NCBI RefSeq assembly: GCF_001884235.1
Contig: NZ_MAOI01000079.1
Location: 494,548 to 558,547 of the forward strand
Source: Bacillus paramycoides
GTDB lineage: Bacteria > Bacillota > Bacilli > Bacillales > Bacillaceae_G
Length of the DNA: 64,000 nucleotides
Direction of reading: 5' to 3'
The translations under genes and the position numbers were made by a program. Positions 38,051 to 47,005 of the stretch are shown piece after piece. Positions within the stretch are counted from its first letter, which is position 1; the number at the start of each line of letters is the position of its first letter. The notes below the pieces were generated by a model. That model had not been told where the DNA came from. It made no database searches and saw only the letters and a list, made by a program, of their open reading frames with translations.

Positions 38051-38872
38051 ATGGACAAACAAATTGGATTCATCGGATGCGGAAATATGGGGATGGCTAT
38101 GATCGGCGGGATGATAAACAAAAATATAGTGTCTTCAGATAAAATAATTTGTTCAGATTTAAACGTTACTAATTTAAAGAAAGCTAGTGAAAAATATGGC
38201 ATAACTATAACTACTGACAACAATGAGGTAGCTAAAAATGCTGACATCTTAGTTTTGTCAATCAAGCCAGACCTATATTTATCAGTAATTAACGAAATAA
38301 AAGAGCAAATAAAAAACGATGTAATAGTCGTAACTATCGCTGCAGGAAAAAGCATTATGAGTACTGAGAATGCTTTTGGTAGAAAGTTAAGGATTGTAAG
38401 AGTAATGCCTAATACACCAGCTCTTGTTGGCGAAGGAATGTCTGCATTATGTCCTAATGAAATGGTTAAAGAAAAAGATTTAGAAGATATACTAAACATT
38501 TTTAATAGTTTTGGCCAGACAGAGATAGTAAATGAAAAATTAATGGATGTTGTAACTTCTGTAAGTGGTTCTTCGCCAGCCTATATATATATGTTTATAG
38601 AAGCCATGGCAGATGCTGCTGTACTGGATGGTATGCCAAGAAATCAAGCATATAAATTCGCAGCCCAGGCTGTATTAGGTTCTGCAAAAATGGTACTAGA
38701 GACAGGAATACACCCAGGTGCATTGAAAGATATGGTTTGTTCTCCAGGTGGAACGACAATAGAGGCTGTAGCAACATTAGAAGAAAAAGGCTTGAGAACA
38801 GCCATCATTTCAGCTATGAAACGTTGTACTCAAAAATCTGCTGAATTATCTAGTTTAACGGAAAACAATTAA
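38051..38872 (+). CDS. proC: Pyrroline-5-carboxylate reductase
   Basis: 273 aa. N-terminal NADP site IGFIGCGNMGMAMIGGM, VRVMPNTPALVGEG near 120, SVSGSSPAYIYMFIEAMADA near 165 and the C-terminal signature LKDMVCSPGGTTIEAVATLEE near 220. Last step of proline synthesis. Divergent from the T-box transcript with AAAGGAG upstream, and not preceded by a visible T-box of its own, so proline control may differ from proBA. Confidence 0.93.
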   Translation: MDKQIGFIGCGNMGMAMIGGMINKNIVSSDKIICSDLNVTNLKKASEKYGITITTDNNEVAKNADILVLSIKPDLYLSVINEIKEQIKNDVIVVTIAAGKSIMSTENAFGRKLRIVRVMPNTPALVGEGMSALCPNEMVKEKDLEDILNIFNSFGQTEIVNEKLMDVVTSVSGSSPAYIYMFIEAMADAAVLDGMPRNQAYKFAAQAVLGSAKMVLETGIHPGALKDMVCSPGGTTIEAVATLEEKGLRTAIISAMKRCTQKSAELSSLTENN

Positions 38873-38961
38873 GATAAAATTGCACAATTGTGTATACCTT
38901 GAAATAGTTGTAGACCATATTCACATTTGCTTTAGATAATCCCTTATTATCAGTAGTAAAT

Positions 38962-39001
38962 AAAACGGACAAATTCATACTTACTTGAGATTGTCCGTTT
39001 T
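38962..39001 (+). terminator. Terminator of proC
   Basis: AAAACGGACAA ... TTGTCCGTTTT followed by ATTTTTATT. Confidence 0.8.
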
Positions 39002-39104
39002 ATTTTTATTATTCTTAAATAATTTTATACCTTCCTAATTACATGTCTTTTTTTACCTCTAGTCTTCCCTACTTATTTCCCTCATAAGATTCTGCCTAAA
39101 TACA

Positions 39105-39141
39105 AAAACCGATTCATTTCACACGAAAAAGAGTCGGTTTT
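39105..39141 (-). terminator. Terminator of bla1
   Basis: AAAACCGATTC ... GAGTCGGTTTT (one G-T pair) downstream of the bla1 stop on the minus strand. Confidence 0.7.
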
Positions 39142-39196
39142 CTAATTTTATGCTTTTGATTACATTGGGTAATGAAATGAAAAAACTGAGAGTTTA

Positions 39197-40126
39197 TTAC
39201 CTAAGAGCATTGGTTACAACTTCAGCAGCCTGCGCAATTAGTTCATTATTATAGGTAGCCTCTTTCTCATCTCTACTGGATAGAATTGCGATGATAATAG
39301 GTGCTCTATTCGGCGGCCAAACGATAGCAATGTCATTTCGTGTCCCATAACTTCCAGCTCCAGATTTATCTCCAACTTCCCAGTCGGTTGGTACACCAGC
39401 ACGGATAAGTTTGTCTCCTGTAGCATTTCCTTTCATCCAATCTGTAAGAATTTTCCGTTTGTCAGCTGGAAGCGCATTTCCGACCGTAAAATCCTTAAGG
39501 TTGGTAGCAAGTGTTTTGGCTGTACTTGTATCACGAATGTCTCCTGGAGTAGCCTCGTTTAACTCTGTCTCAAAGCGTTCAGCCATTGTAACTCGATCAC
39601 CGATCTGTCTAAGCGCTTTTTCATATCCTTTAGGTCCACCTATTTTATTAAACAAAAGGTTCCCTGCAGTATTATCACTGGAACGAACAGCAGCCTCTGC
39701 TATTTCCCCAAGTTTCATGCCTGTATCTACATGTTTCTCTGTAATGGGTGAATATTCCACTAAGTCTTCTTTCGTATAGGTGATGACTTCATTTAATTTA
39801 TTAATTGGGTTTTGCTGTAGCAATACTCCTGCAGCTAGCGCCTTGTAGGTTGATGCATAGGCAAACCGCTCATTAGGTCGATAAGCAATTGTTCGATTTG
39901 TACCAGTATCAATAGCATACACGCCTAATCGAGCATCAAATTTTTTCTCAAGTTGAGAGAATTCTTTATAAGTCGCATGATTTTTATGTTTAACTTGTCC
40001 TGTCTTTTCTTTCGCTTCAACTTGCAATGACCCTCCTGTAAAAATTTCTAGGCTTGAAAGACCTAAGCCTAATATGCCAGCACAAATCCCTATTTTTAGC
40101 ATCCTCTTGTTTTTCAAAAATATCAT
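39197..40126 (-). CDS. bla1: Class A beta-lactamase (Bla1 type)
   Basis: 309 aa from ATG 40126; TTG 40117 has better spacing from AAAGGA and may be the real start. N-terminal signal sequence (LKIGICAGILGLGLSSL), then mature enzyme: Ser92-Thr-Tyr-Lys95, Ser150-Asp-Asn152, Glu186 in ETELN (Ambler 166) and Lys254-Ser-Gly256. All catalytic residues intact. Secreted penicillinase. A SigP-type promoter lies 87 bp upstream of the start, so induction by beta-lactams through SigP is expected from work on B. thuringiensis/B. anthracis. Confidence 0.93.
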   Translation of the reverse strand: MIFLKNKRMLKIGICAGILGLGLSSLEIFTGGSLQVEAKEKTGQVKHKNHATYKEFSQLEKKFDARLGVYAIDTGTNRTIAYRPNERFAYASTYKALAAGVLLQQNPINKLNEVITYTKEDLVEYSPITEKHVDTGMKLGEIAEAAVRSSDNTAGNLLFNKIGGPKGYEKALRQIGDRVTMAERFETELNEATPGDIRDTSTAKTLATNLKDFTVGNALPADKRKILTDWMKGNATGDKLIRAGVPTDWEVGDKSGAGSYGTRNDIAIVWPPNRAPIIIAILSSRDEKEATYNNELIAQAAEVVTNALR

Positions 40127-40212
40127 TCCTTTCAAATTTTTAATACTGAAAACAAATATTAAATTCATTACACTGTATCCCATTTGAACACCTGTTTTTA
40201 TACGTACATATA

Positions 40213-40241
40213 ATAGACACCCTAAGTAACAAGTTTGTTCC
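40213..40241 (-). promoter_or_regulatory. SigP-type promoter of bla1
   Basis: Minus strand GGAACAA (40241-40235), exactly 16 bp, GTCTAT (40218-40213). Same architecture as four other sites in the window. Confidence 0.85.
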
Positions 40242-40403
40242 ATTCATTCAAAAAACTTTTTAAATAGTAGCAGAGGTATTAACAACAATAAGAAATAGCA
40301 ACTATGATAGCTGCTATTTCTTATTTCAAATCTAACTTTTTCTCTAACTTAGAAAGACTTTTATATAAACAGGGGCTCTCCCCTTAAGAAAAGTGCACAA
40401 ATT

Positions 40404-42542
40404 TTACTGCTTTTGATTAGGGCTATCTGTACTAGTAGCTTCACCATGTATACGTTGCTTTTTTAAATCAAAGTATACATCTAAAACTTCCTTTCCAATT
40501 ACAGAATTAATTCCACTTTTATCATTATGAAGCCATGGGACTACTACAGAAAATGCTACTTCTGGATTATCATATGGGGCATATCCAACTAATGTTAAGT
40601 TATAACATTCCATACGTTCACCTTTTGCATTTCTACCAATTGGATCATCTCCACCATATACAGTTTGAGCTGTTCCCGTCTTTCCTGCTGGCTTGTATGG
40701 AGCATTTTTGAAATACTTCACGCCAGTTCCATCACCTTCTTGAAATACCCATCTAAAGCCCTCTTTTACTCGATCAATATGTTCTTTCTTCATATCAATT
40801 CGATTTAATACGACAGGCTCTATAGAGCGTATAACTTTGCCAACCTCTTCTTCTTTTATTGATTGCGCTCGTATTTCTTGTACGATTTGGGGTTGCATTC
40901 TATAACCTCCATTTGCAATAGTTGAAATATATTGTGCCAATTGCAACGGCGTATAAGTATCATACTGACCGATAGAAAAATCTAGTAAAAATCCAGGTTG
41001 ACTATCTACTTTTCTCGTTTGTCCAATTATTTCATTCGGTAAATCAATACCTGTTGGGACACCTAAACCGAATTGTTTAAAATAATAGCGCATTTTATCA
41101 AATGCTTCTTGTTTAATATCCAATGAACCATTTGGTACGTAATTAACCCCCGCAATTTTTAATGCTGTCTGGAACATATATACATTCGAAGATACTTGTA
41201 AAGCTCGTAAATCGTTAATATTACCAAATCCGGATACATTCCATGATTTCTTAGCTTGTGTACCTTTAAATTTCATCGGTGCGTCATAAAATTGATCTCC
41301 TGGCTGTATTGCCCCTGTCTCGTATCCAGTTAATAAAGTAGCGCCTTTTACAGCTGATCCTAGTTCATACGAAGTTGTCATGTTACCTAGTGCCAGATCC
41401 TCAATCTCTACTTTCCCTTCTTTTTCTACAATCTTTTTGCCTGCCATAGATAAAATCTGCCCATTATTTGGATTCATCATGACGACAAAAGCTCGATCTA
41501 ACAGTGGCTCTGAACTCTTAAAAGCTCTCAAATTTTTCTCTATACTTTCTTCCACTTTCTTTTGTAATTCCATATCAATCGTTAATGTTAAACTATTACC
41601 ACTTTTTCCTTTAGAGATTATTTCTGTGTTTATAATGTTTCCTGATTTATCAGTAATGTTTTTCACTTCTTCTTTTGTACCGTGTAATACATCTTCATAT
41701 CGTTGTTCAATATAACTTTTTCCTACACGATCATTACGGTTATATCCACGTACCAAATAAGAATCTAAGTTTTCTTTCGGTAATCCTTCTTCACTGCTTG
41801 TAATATTACCTAACACAGAACGAAATAAATTACCATTTACATAATTACGTTCCCAATCAACCGTTGCATCTACTCCCGGGAACTCCGCAAGCCTTTCACT
41901 TATCCGTGCATACTCTTCATCTGTTACATCTTTTTTAATAATTTGTGGTGTCAGTTGATAACCCGAACTCATTTTACTTTTAATAGCTAACACCTTTAAA
42001 TCTTGTGCTGTTAATTCTGCCAATTCTACTTCTGTAACGCGACTTCGTCTTAAGTCTTCAATTTTTTTATCTAACTCTTTTCCCTCTATTCCCTTTTCTT
42101 TAAACTTTTCTATATCTTTTTTAGTAATCTTTGTCTCCGCACGCTTCGTATTCAACTGCATCCAGAAATCTTTTTTATCGATATCGGTTAATTTATTTAT
42201 ATCTTGTTCGGGCATTTCAAGTACTTTCGCCAAGTCTTTTGCTGTTTTTAAAATATCTTCACTCGTAATCCCCTTCACCCTTGTATACGTAATTGTGCGA
42301 AGAGATTTATTATTAACGACTGTTTTCCCTTCTCGATCTAGAATTTGTCCACGTGGAACTGGTATACTAGTTGTTTCATTTTGACTGTTTTCCACTTGGT
42401 TCTTATAAGCCTCTCCCTCAACGATTTGTACTTTTCCTAGCTGCATAATAATAGCTGAGAAGAGTACAAATATGCAAAGGAACATTATATTTAATCGAAT
42501 AGATATATATGTCTTCTGCTTCTTTTCTTTTTGTTTTTTCAT
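40404..42542 (-). CDS. Class B penicillin-binding protein (PbpA/PbpH-like)
   Basis: 712 aa. Short cytoplasmic tail, one membrane span 18-35, dimerisation domain with PRGQILDREG at 63-72, transpeptidase domain from about 320: Ser396-Ala-Val-Lys399, Ser451-Ser-Asn453, Lys621-Thr-Gly623, all intact. Cross-links peptidoglycan outside the membrane; the B. subtilis relatives PbpA/PbpH serve lateral wall growth. The 5' leader carries a SigP-type promoter at 42857, suggesting a beta-lactam-induced, possibly low-affinity PBP. Confidence 0.88.
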   Translation of the reverse strand: MKKQKEKKQKTYISIRLNIMFLCIFVLFSAIIMQLGKVQIVEGEAYKNQVENSQNETTSIPVPRGQILDREGKTVVNNKSLRTITYTRVKGITSEDILKTAKDLAKVLEMPEQDINKLTDIDKKDFWMQLNTKRAETKITKKDIEKFKEKGIEGKELDKKIEDLRRSRVTEVELAELTAQDLKVLAIKSKMSSGYQLTPQIIKKDVTDEEYARISERLAEFPGVDATVDWERNYVNGNLFRSVLGNITSSEEGLPKENLDSYLVRGYNRNDRVGKSYIEQRYEDVLHGTKEEVKNITDKSGNIINTEIISKGKSGNSLTLTIDMELQKKVEESIEKNLRAFKSSEPLLDRAFVVMMNPNNGQILSMAGKKIVEKEGKVEIEDLALGNMTTSYELGSAVKGATLLTGYETGAIQPGDQFYDAPMKFKGTQAKKSWNVSGFGNINDLRALQVSSNVYMFQTALKIAGVNYVPNGSLDIKQEAFDKMRYYFKQFGLGVPTGIDLPNEIIGQTRKVDSQPGFLLDFSIGQYDTYTPLQLAQYISTIANGGYRMQPQIVQEIRAQSIKEEEVGKVIRSIEPVVLNRIDMKKEHIDRVKEGFRWVFQEGDGTGVKYFKNAPYKPAGKTGTAQTVYGGDDPIGRNAKGERMECYNLTLVGYAPYDNPEVAFSVVVPWLHNDKSGINSVIGKEVLDVYFDLKKQRIHGEATSTDSPNQKQ

Positions 42543-42856
42543 AAATCCTCCATATAATTCTTCCGGAACTCTTCACTAATACTTAGTAAATAAATATACT
42601 AAATACGTTCCCTATATATTAGCAACCACCATTCAGTTATAAATAGTGTCTTATCTTTTTTTCTAAATCCTTGTAAGCGTCAATTCCTTTTCGTTTAGCC
42701 GCGTAATTGATAAATCTCCTTTCCTGTTTTTCTCTCTATTTTTTTGTCGCTTGCATTAGAAATGCTAAACTGTATAATGACTCATGTTAAACTTACACAT
42801 AAACTTGCTAGTAACTTTTCATACTGATTGTTCCTTTCTTCATGCTGTAATACTTA

Positions 42857-42885
42857 ATAGACAACCTAAATAATAAAGTTGTTCC
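42857..42885 (-). promoter_or_regulatory. SigP-type promoter of the 712-aa PBP gene
   Basis: GGAACAA (42885-42879), 16 bp, GTCTAT (42862-42857) on the minus strand; leader of about 310 nt to the PBP start at 42542. Apart from this and the plus-strand promoter, the 42543-42944 gap is empty. Confidence 0.82.
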
Positions 42886-42888
42886 ACA

Positions 42889-42917
42889 TTTACAAAAAAA
42901 ATAATTAACTATAAGAT
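42889..42917 (+). promoter_or_regulatory. Candidate housekeeping promoter of the 588-aa PBP gene
   Basis: TTTACA (42889-42894), 17-bp spacer, TAAGAT (42912-42917), pointing right. It begins 4 bp from the SigP -35 of the divergent gene, so the two promoters may compete. Confidence 0.5.
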
Positions 42918-42944
42918 GAAATAAGCTAAAAAAGGGAGGGTTTT

Positions 42945-44711
42945 ATGTTACATACAAAAATAAAAAGATGGAGATCTTTAGCGGTTCTTTCTATTGTAGG
43001 TTTGATTTTACTAATTTTATTAAAAATCAATTTCATTTCAATTACTATCGCAACTTCTTCAGCTGAAAGAGGAAAAATTCTTGATCAAAATGGTGTAATA
43101 CTAGCTACAAATAAGAAAGTTAAATCTCTATATTGCACTTCTAATGATGAAAAGCTATCGAATCAAGATACATCAAATACATTAGCTTTTTTCAATCAAT
43201 TTTCAAGCGAGTTTCAACATGATATTTCTACAGAGGACATAAAATCGCAATTACAACAATCTTGTAAAAAGCAGACTATGAATGATATACCGTTATACTC
43301 TGACATAAATGAGAATGAACTTGCATTCATAAACAAGAACAAACCCAATAATGTAATAATCAATGATGAATTGATTCGATATTATCCCAAACACGAAATT
43401 GGTTCACAGGTAATTGGGTATGTAGAAAATGACCTTAATTCTAAGTATGGACCTGTTGGGAAAAGTGGCGTTGAGCTTCAATATGAAAATGATTTAAAAG
43501 GAAAACCAGGAAAAACTCTGATTTTTAAAATGAATAATAAAAAGTTCTTATGGAACATTCAAAAAGTACAAAAAGGAAAAGATGTCAGGCTAGCTTTAGA
43601 CTCTAAGTTGCAGCAAAAAACAGAAGAAGCATTAAGATCTCAAATTAAGAAAATACCTGATGCTAATGCTGGCTATGTTGTAGTAACCGATGTAAAAACT
43701 GGCGCAATTTTAACTATGGCCAACTCGGCAGTTTTTGATCCAAATACATTACATACACATGTATCATCTAAAAAAGAAAACATTAAATCACTTTCGCAAA
43801 ATAAAGCAATTCAAAAATTAAAGTATGGTAAATCTTATATAAATATGGCCTCTACTATAAAGCCACTTACTATTTTAATTGGATTAAATGAAAAGCTTTT
43901 TCAACCTGAAGATACTTATTTAGATAAAGGTAGTTTTCAGTATGATAATCAAAATAACATTACGAATGCACCTGGAACGCCAACAGGTGAGATTACACCG
44001 AGGCAGGCTATCATTAATTCATCTAACACATTTATGACAGCAAAAGTAGCTCTGCCCTTATTCAACCAAAATAATGGGAATATAGAAAAAGTGGCACATA
44101 TATGGACAGATTATTTAATGCAATTCGGCCTTCGTTCTAAAACTGGGATTGATTTACCCTTTGAAGAAGATGGACAATATGAATTTCATCCATCTAGTAA
44201 GTTTGAAAATGGAATCTCTGCTTTATTAAATGCCTCTTGGGGAGGAAATGAAATACACACCCCTCTTCAACTTGCTCAATATGCAGCAACTTTGGCAAGT
44301 AAAGGTGATAAATATAAACCTCAAATCGTAAGTGCTATTATTGGTCAAGACGGTAAGGAAACAAAAAAGTTTAAACCAATCTTAGAAAGTTCAAATCGTT
44401 ATCCTATGAAATTTTGGAGTGTCGTGCAAGGTGGAATGAGTCAAAATATAGAGGAGATTAAAAACTTACCCTTTCATGTCGCAGGTAAAACGGGTATTAC
44501 AGGTTCTCCGAATGAGCAAGATAGAATGATAAATCATTCTCTTTTCATTGCATATGCTCCTACCGAAGATCCACAAATTGCTATTTCTGTCGTTATTCCT
44601 GGTAGTAATTCAGAAAAAAATATTGCTGCTCTCGTTACAGCAAAAATTTTAGAGTCCTGGAATACTCTTCAAAAAGAAAATAAAAACAAAAAGGAAGGTT
44701 CATTAAAGTGA
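42945..44711 (+). CDS. Class B penicillin-binding protein; candidate beta-lactam sensor of the SigP pathway
   Basis: 588 aa, GGGAGGG before ATG. Membrane span 12-35, short dimerisation region with ERGKILDQNG at 41-50, transpeptidase domain with Ser303-Thr-Ile-Lys306, Ser359-Ser-Asn361 and Lys515-Thr-Gly517 intact. Smaller than usual PBP2-type enzymes. It faces rsiP tail-to-tail. In B. thuringiensis a PBP named PbpP is required for SigP activation by beta-lactams; this gene, by position and constitutive-type promoter, is a candidate orthologue, but I cannot confirm that from sequence alone. Confidence 0.85.
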   Translation: MLHTKIKRWRSLAVLSIVGLILLILLKINFISITIATSSAERGKILDQNGVILATNKKVKSLYCTSNDEKLSNQDTSNTLAFFNQFSSEFQHDISTEDIKSQLQQSCKKQTMNDIPLYSDINENELAFINKNKPNNVIINDELIRYYPKHEIGSQVIGYVENDLNSKYGPVGKSGVELQYENDLKGKPGKTLIFKMNNKKFLWNIQKVQKGKDVRLALDSKLQQKTEEALRSQIKKIPDANAGYVVVTDVKTGAILTMANSAVFDPNTLHTHVSSKKENIKSLSQNKAIQKLKYGKSYINMASTIKPLTILIGLNEKLFQPEDTYLDKGSFQYDNQNNITNAPGTPTGEITPRQAIINSSNTFMTAKVALPLFNQNNGNIEKVAHIWTDYLMQFGLRSKTGIDLPFEEDGQYEFHPSSKFENGISALLNASWGGNEIHTPLQLAQYAATLASKGDKYKPQIVSAIIGQDGKETKKFKPILESSNRYPMKFWSVVQGGMSQNIEEIKNLPFHVAGKTGITGSPNEQDRMINHSLFIAYAPTEDPQIAISVVIPGSNSEKNIAALVTAKILESWNTLQKENKNKKEGSLK

Positions 44712-44722
44712 ACCTTCCTCTT
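44693..44722. terminator. Shared terminator between PBP and rsiP genes
   Basis: GGAAGGTTCA-TTAAAG-TGAACCTTCC then CTCTTTT. The PBP stop codon TGA lies inside the hairpin and the rsiP stop is 5 bp beyond. Confidence 0.75.
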
Positions 44723-45550
44723 TTACCATATAGAATCTATATTCATTATTTTCCATATGCCTTCATGATCCTTTTCGAACATGAATGAATATTTAATATC
44801 AGTTAAAACATACTCTTTTTGTACATACCCAGTATTACCGTTAATTGTCGATATTTTTATATATCCATCATTCTGCACTTTTTCTGGAATCCAAGCTTTT
44901 ACCATTTCATTAGATACTTCATATAAAACTTGTGATTCTCGTTTTGGTTCAGCTAAAATTTTCGTTTTGTTTCCAGTAACAGTTGCATATATATAATGCG
45001 CTTGCTTTGACTGATCACTTTCTGTTAATCCACTTGGTACTTTGTATACTTGCTTTGTATCATTCACAAATTCTCCTCCCATTGTAAGAGCAACTTGCAA
45101 CTCATGAAAAATATCTTCATCAAACTTCAATTCATCCCTCTTATAAATCCTTCCTTTAAATAGAACTTCATCATTTAACGCTCTATACAGGTCATTTTCA
45201 TTTTTTAAATCTGTAGTTCGATATAAATCATTCATAAATTGTTTTAATGAAGGATCTTGAGCAGACTCATCTTTTGTTTTAGGCTTAATTTGAGTACTAC
45301 TTTGTACCGGTGATTTATTATCATTAAGCCAAGGTTGTTGAATAATAAAAAATAACATTGTACAAGCCAAAACAACTACAATAGGCAATGCTTTTTTACG
45401 AAATGGTCTCTTGTGTGTTACAGAATCTACTTCACTATTTTGGTATATCGATTGCTTTATTTTATAAATAAATTCTTCTTCATCTTTACGATTCTCCATT
45501 GGTCCATTTTTTAATTTGCTATACCAGTCAGGATTTTTTTTACTGTTCAT
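44723..45550 (-). CDS. rsiP: Anti-sigma factor, RsiP-like
   Basis: 275 aa from ATG 45550 (GGGAGGG 8 nt upstream). Cytoplasmic N-terminus (about 50 aa, WYSKLKNGPMENRKDEEEF), one membrane span near 52-72 (ALPIVVVLACTMLFFII), then an extracytoplasmic region with an SH3-like IYATVTGNKTKILAEP...GYVQKEYV stretch. Known for the family: beta-lactams trigger site-1 then site-2 proteolysis, freeing SigP. Overlaps sigP by 11 bp. Confidence 0.82.
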   Translation of the reverse strand: MNSKKNPDWYSKLKNGPMENRKDEEEFIYKIKQSIYQNSEVDSVTHKRPFRKKALPIVVVLACTMLFFIIQQPWLNDNKSPVQSSTQIKPKTKDESAQDPSLKQFMNDLYRTTDLKNENDLYRALNDEVLFKGRIYKRDELKFDEDIFHELQVALTMGGEFVNDTKQVYKVPSGLTESDQSKQAHYIYATVTGNKTKILAEPKRESQVLYEVSNEMVKAWIPEKVQNDGYIKISTINGNTGYVQKEYVLTDIKYSFMFEKDHEGIWKIMNIDSIW

Positions 45551-46079
45551 CACTTCTACCCTCCCCTATTAATTTTGAAACCTTACTTCTCGCTCGGCTT
45601 AATCTAGATTTTACAGTTCCAATTGACACTCCTAATGTTTCAGCCATTTCTTCATAAGATAATTCATATTTTGCGTCCAATATTAGTATTTCACGGTGTT
45701 TTTTAGGTAGTTTTAATACAACCTCCCACACATCATTCATTTCCTCTTGCTTAAAAAATTCTTGTTCCGCCGACAAAGATTGCTTATCGTCACTAAAAAA
45801 TCCTATTAAAGATATCCTTTTAAAATAGGAGGATTTCAAATAGTTTATTGCAGTATTTCTTGTAATTTTTAATATCCACGTTTTAATAGATGACTCCTTT
45901 CGAAATGAATGCCAATGTTTAAAAACCTTTATAAATACATCCTGTGTTATGTCATCTGATAAGTGTGGATCTTTCGTAATAATAAATGAATAATTCCATA
46001 CATCTTGCCAATAGTCTTTTATAACATAGTCAATCTCATCATGATTACGCTTTTCAATAAACTTCTGTTCCATTTCCAC
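45540..46079 (-). CDS. sigP: ECF sigma factor, SigP-like
   Basis: 179 aa. Region 2: NYSFIITKDPHLSDDITQDVFIKVFKHW near 30-55. Region 4: LPKKHREILILDAKYEL...YEEMAETLGVSIGTVKSRLSRARSK near 115-170. Directs transcription of beta-lactamase and PBP genes in the B. cereus group. Its own promoter (46139) has the same -35/-10 as bla1, indicating positive autoregulation. Confidence 0.88.
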   Translation of the reverse strand: MEMEQKFIEKRNHDEIDYVIKDYWQDVWNYSFIITKDPHLSDDITQDVFIKVFKHWHSFRKESSIKTWILKITRNTAINYLKSSYFKRISLIGFFSDDKQSLSAEQEFFKQEEMNDVWEVVLKLPKKHREILILDAKYELSYEEMAETLGVSIGTVKSRLSRARSKVSKLIGEGRSDEQ

Positions 46080-46138
46080 ACCTCAAACTTATTTGAATAA
46101 ACATAAAACTGCCCTCACTTTTATTATGGTTTCAATAT

Positions 46139-46167
46139 ATAGACATGATGCAAGTTTCATTTGTTCC
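46139..46167 (-). promoter_or_regulatory. SigP-type autoregulatory promoter of sigP
   Basis: GGAACAA (46167-46161), 16 bp, GTCTAT (46144-46139), 60 bp upstream of the sigP start. Confidence 0.85.
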
Positions 46168-46232
46168 ATTAATTATCTTTTTTCGATAGAAAACTCTTTC
46201 TTAAAAAATGTAAAGATGGGAGATATAATGAA

Positions 46233-46270
46233 AAAAACCAGGATAAATTCTTAAAATCACCCTGGTTTTT
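46233..46270 (-). terminator. Terminator of the lipoprotein gene
   Basis: AAAAACCAGG ... CCTGGTTTTT hairpin, 20 bp past the lipoprotein stop at 46290. Confidence 0.75.
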
Positions 46271-46289
46271 CTGTATTAAATATGTTTCA

Positions 46290-46970
46290 TTATTTTTTTA
46301 TAATAGAGACTGGATCTAATACATCTACTTGACTCCCCATAGTTTTAGTGAGTTTTTTCCATTCCGTTTCTGCTTGTACAGCCTTAACATCATCTTCGTT
46401 GTATGGTCTATCTTCACCATACGATTTATTAAAATGAAGAATCTCCATTGATGTTTCATTTACAGGAATTTGATTGAATGTAGCTTTGTCTACAATTACA
46501 ATCAGTTCCTCATAATTTGAATTACGATAGTGACCAAACCAAGTATCGCTAGCATACTGCACATCTATTTTCTTTTCATTAATTGTTAATTCCTTAATTT
46601 TTTTATTTTTCTTACTAGCTAGTAATACAGCTTTACCTTTTGGAACTGAAGGTACTGACTTAATTGGGTCTGAACTCCATACTTCATTATCATTATCTGA
46701 TTCTCTCAACACACCTATCTCAACCATTTTCTCCGCAGTTTTTTGATCCATAATTAATACTTGTTTGCCACCACTTTCTGCTTTTTTCACTTTATATAAA
46801 GCGTTGGTCTTAATTTCACTTTTATGTTGATTTACTATTTCTTTTAATGATTGCTCTTCCCCAATCAATAAAGCGGCATTCCTTGGTTCTTCTTTCTTTC
46901 CAAAAGAACAAGCTCCTAACATAGAAATAGATACAATTCCTGCCATACACACTTTCATTACTTTTTTCAT
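46290..46970 (-). CDS. Lipoprotein downstream of a BceAB-type transporter
   Basis: 226 aa. Signal peptide with lipobox SMLGAC (Cys21) followed by SFGKKEEPRN. No domain recognised; alternating charged/hydrophobic strands, probable anchored extracellular protein. It follows the permease gene by 35 bp, so is likely the third product of the bceAB transcript, perhaps an accessory substrate-capturing factor (inference). Confidence 0.75.
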   Translation of the reverse strand: MKKVMKVCMAGIVSISMLGACSFGKKEEPRNAALLIGEEQSLKEIVNQHKSEIKTNALYKVKKAESGGKQVLIMDQKTAEKMVEIGVLRESDNDNEVWSSDPIKSVPSVPKGKAVLLASKKNKKIKELTINEKKIDVQYASDTWFGHYRNSNYEELIVIVDKATFNQIPVNETSMEILHFNKSYGEDRPYNEDDVKAVQAETEWKKLTKTMGSQVDVLDPVSIIKK

Positions 46971-47005
46971 TTCTTTTTCTCCTCTTTGCTTGTTTTATCA
47001 ATACG

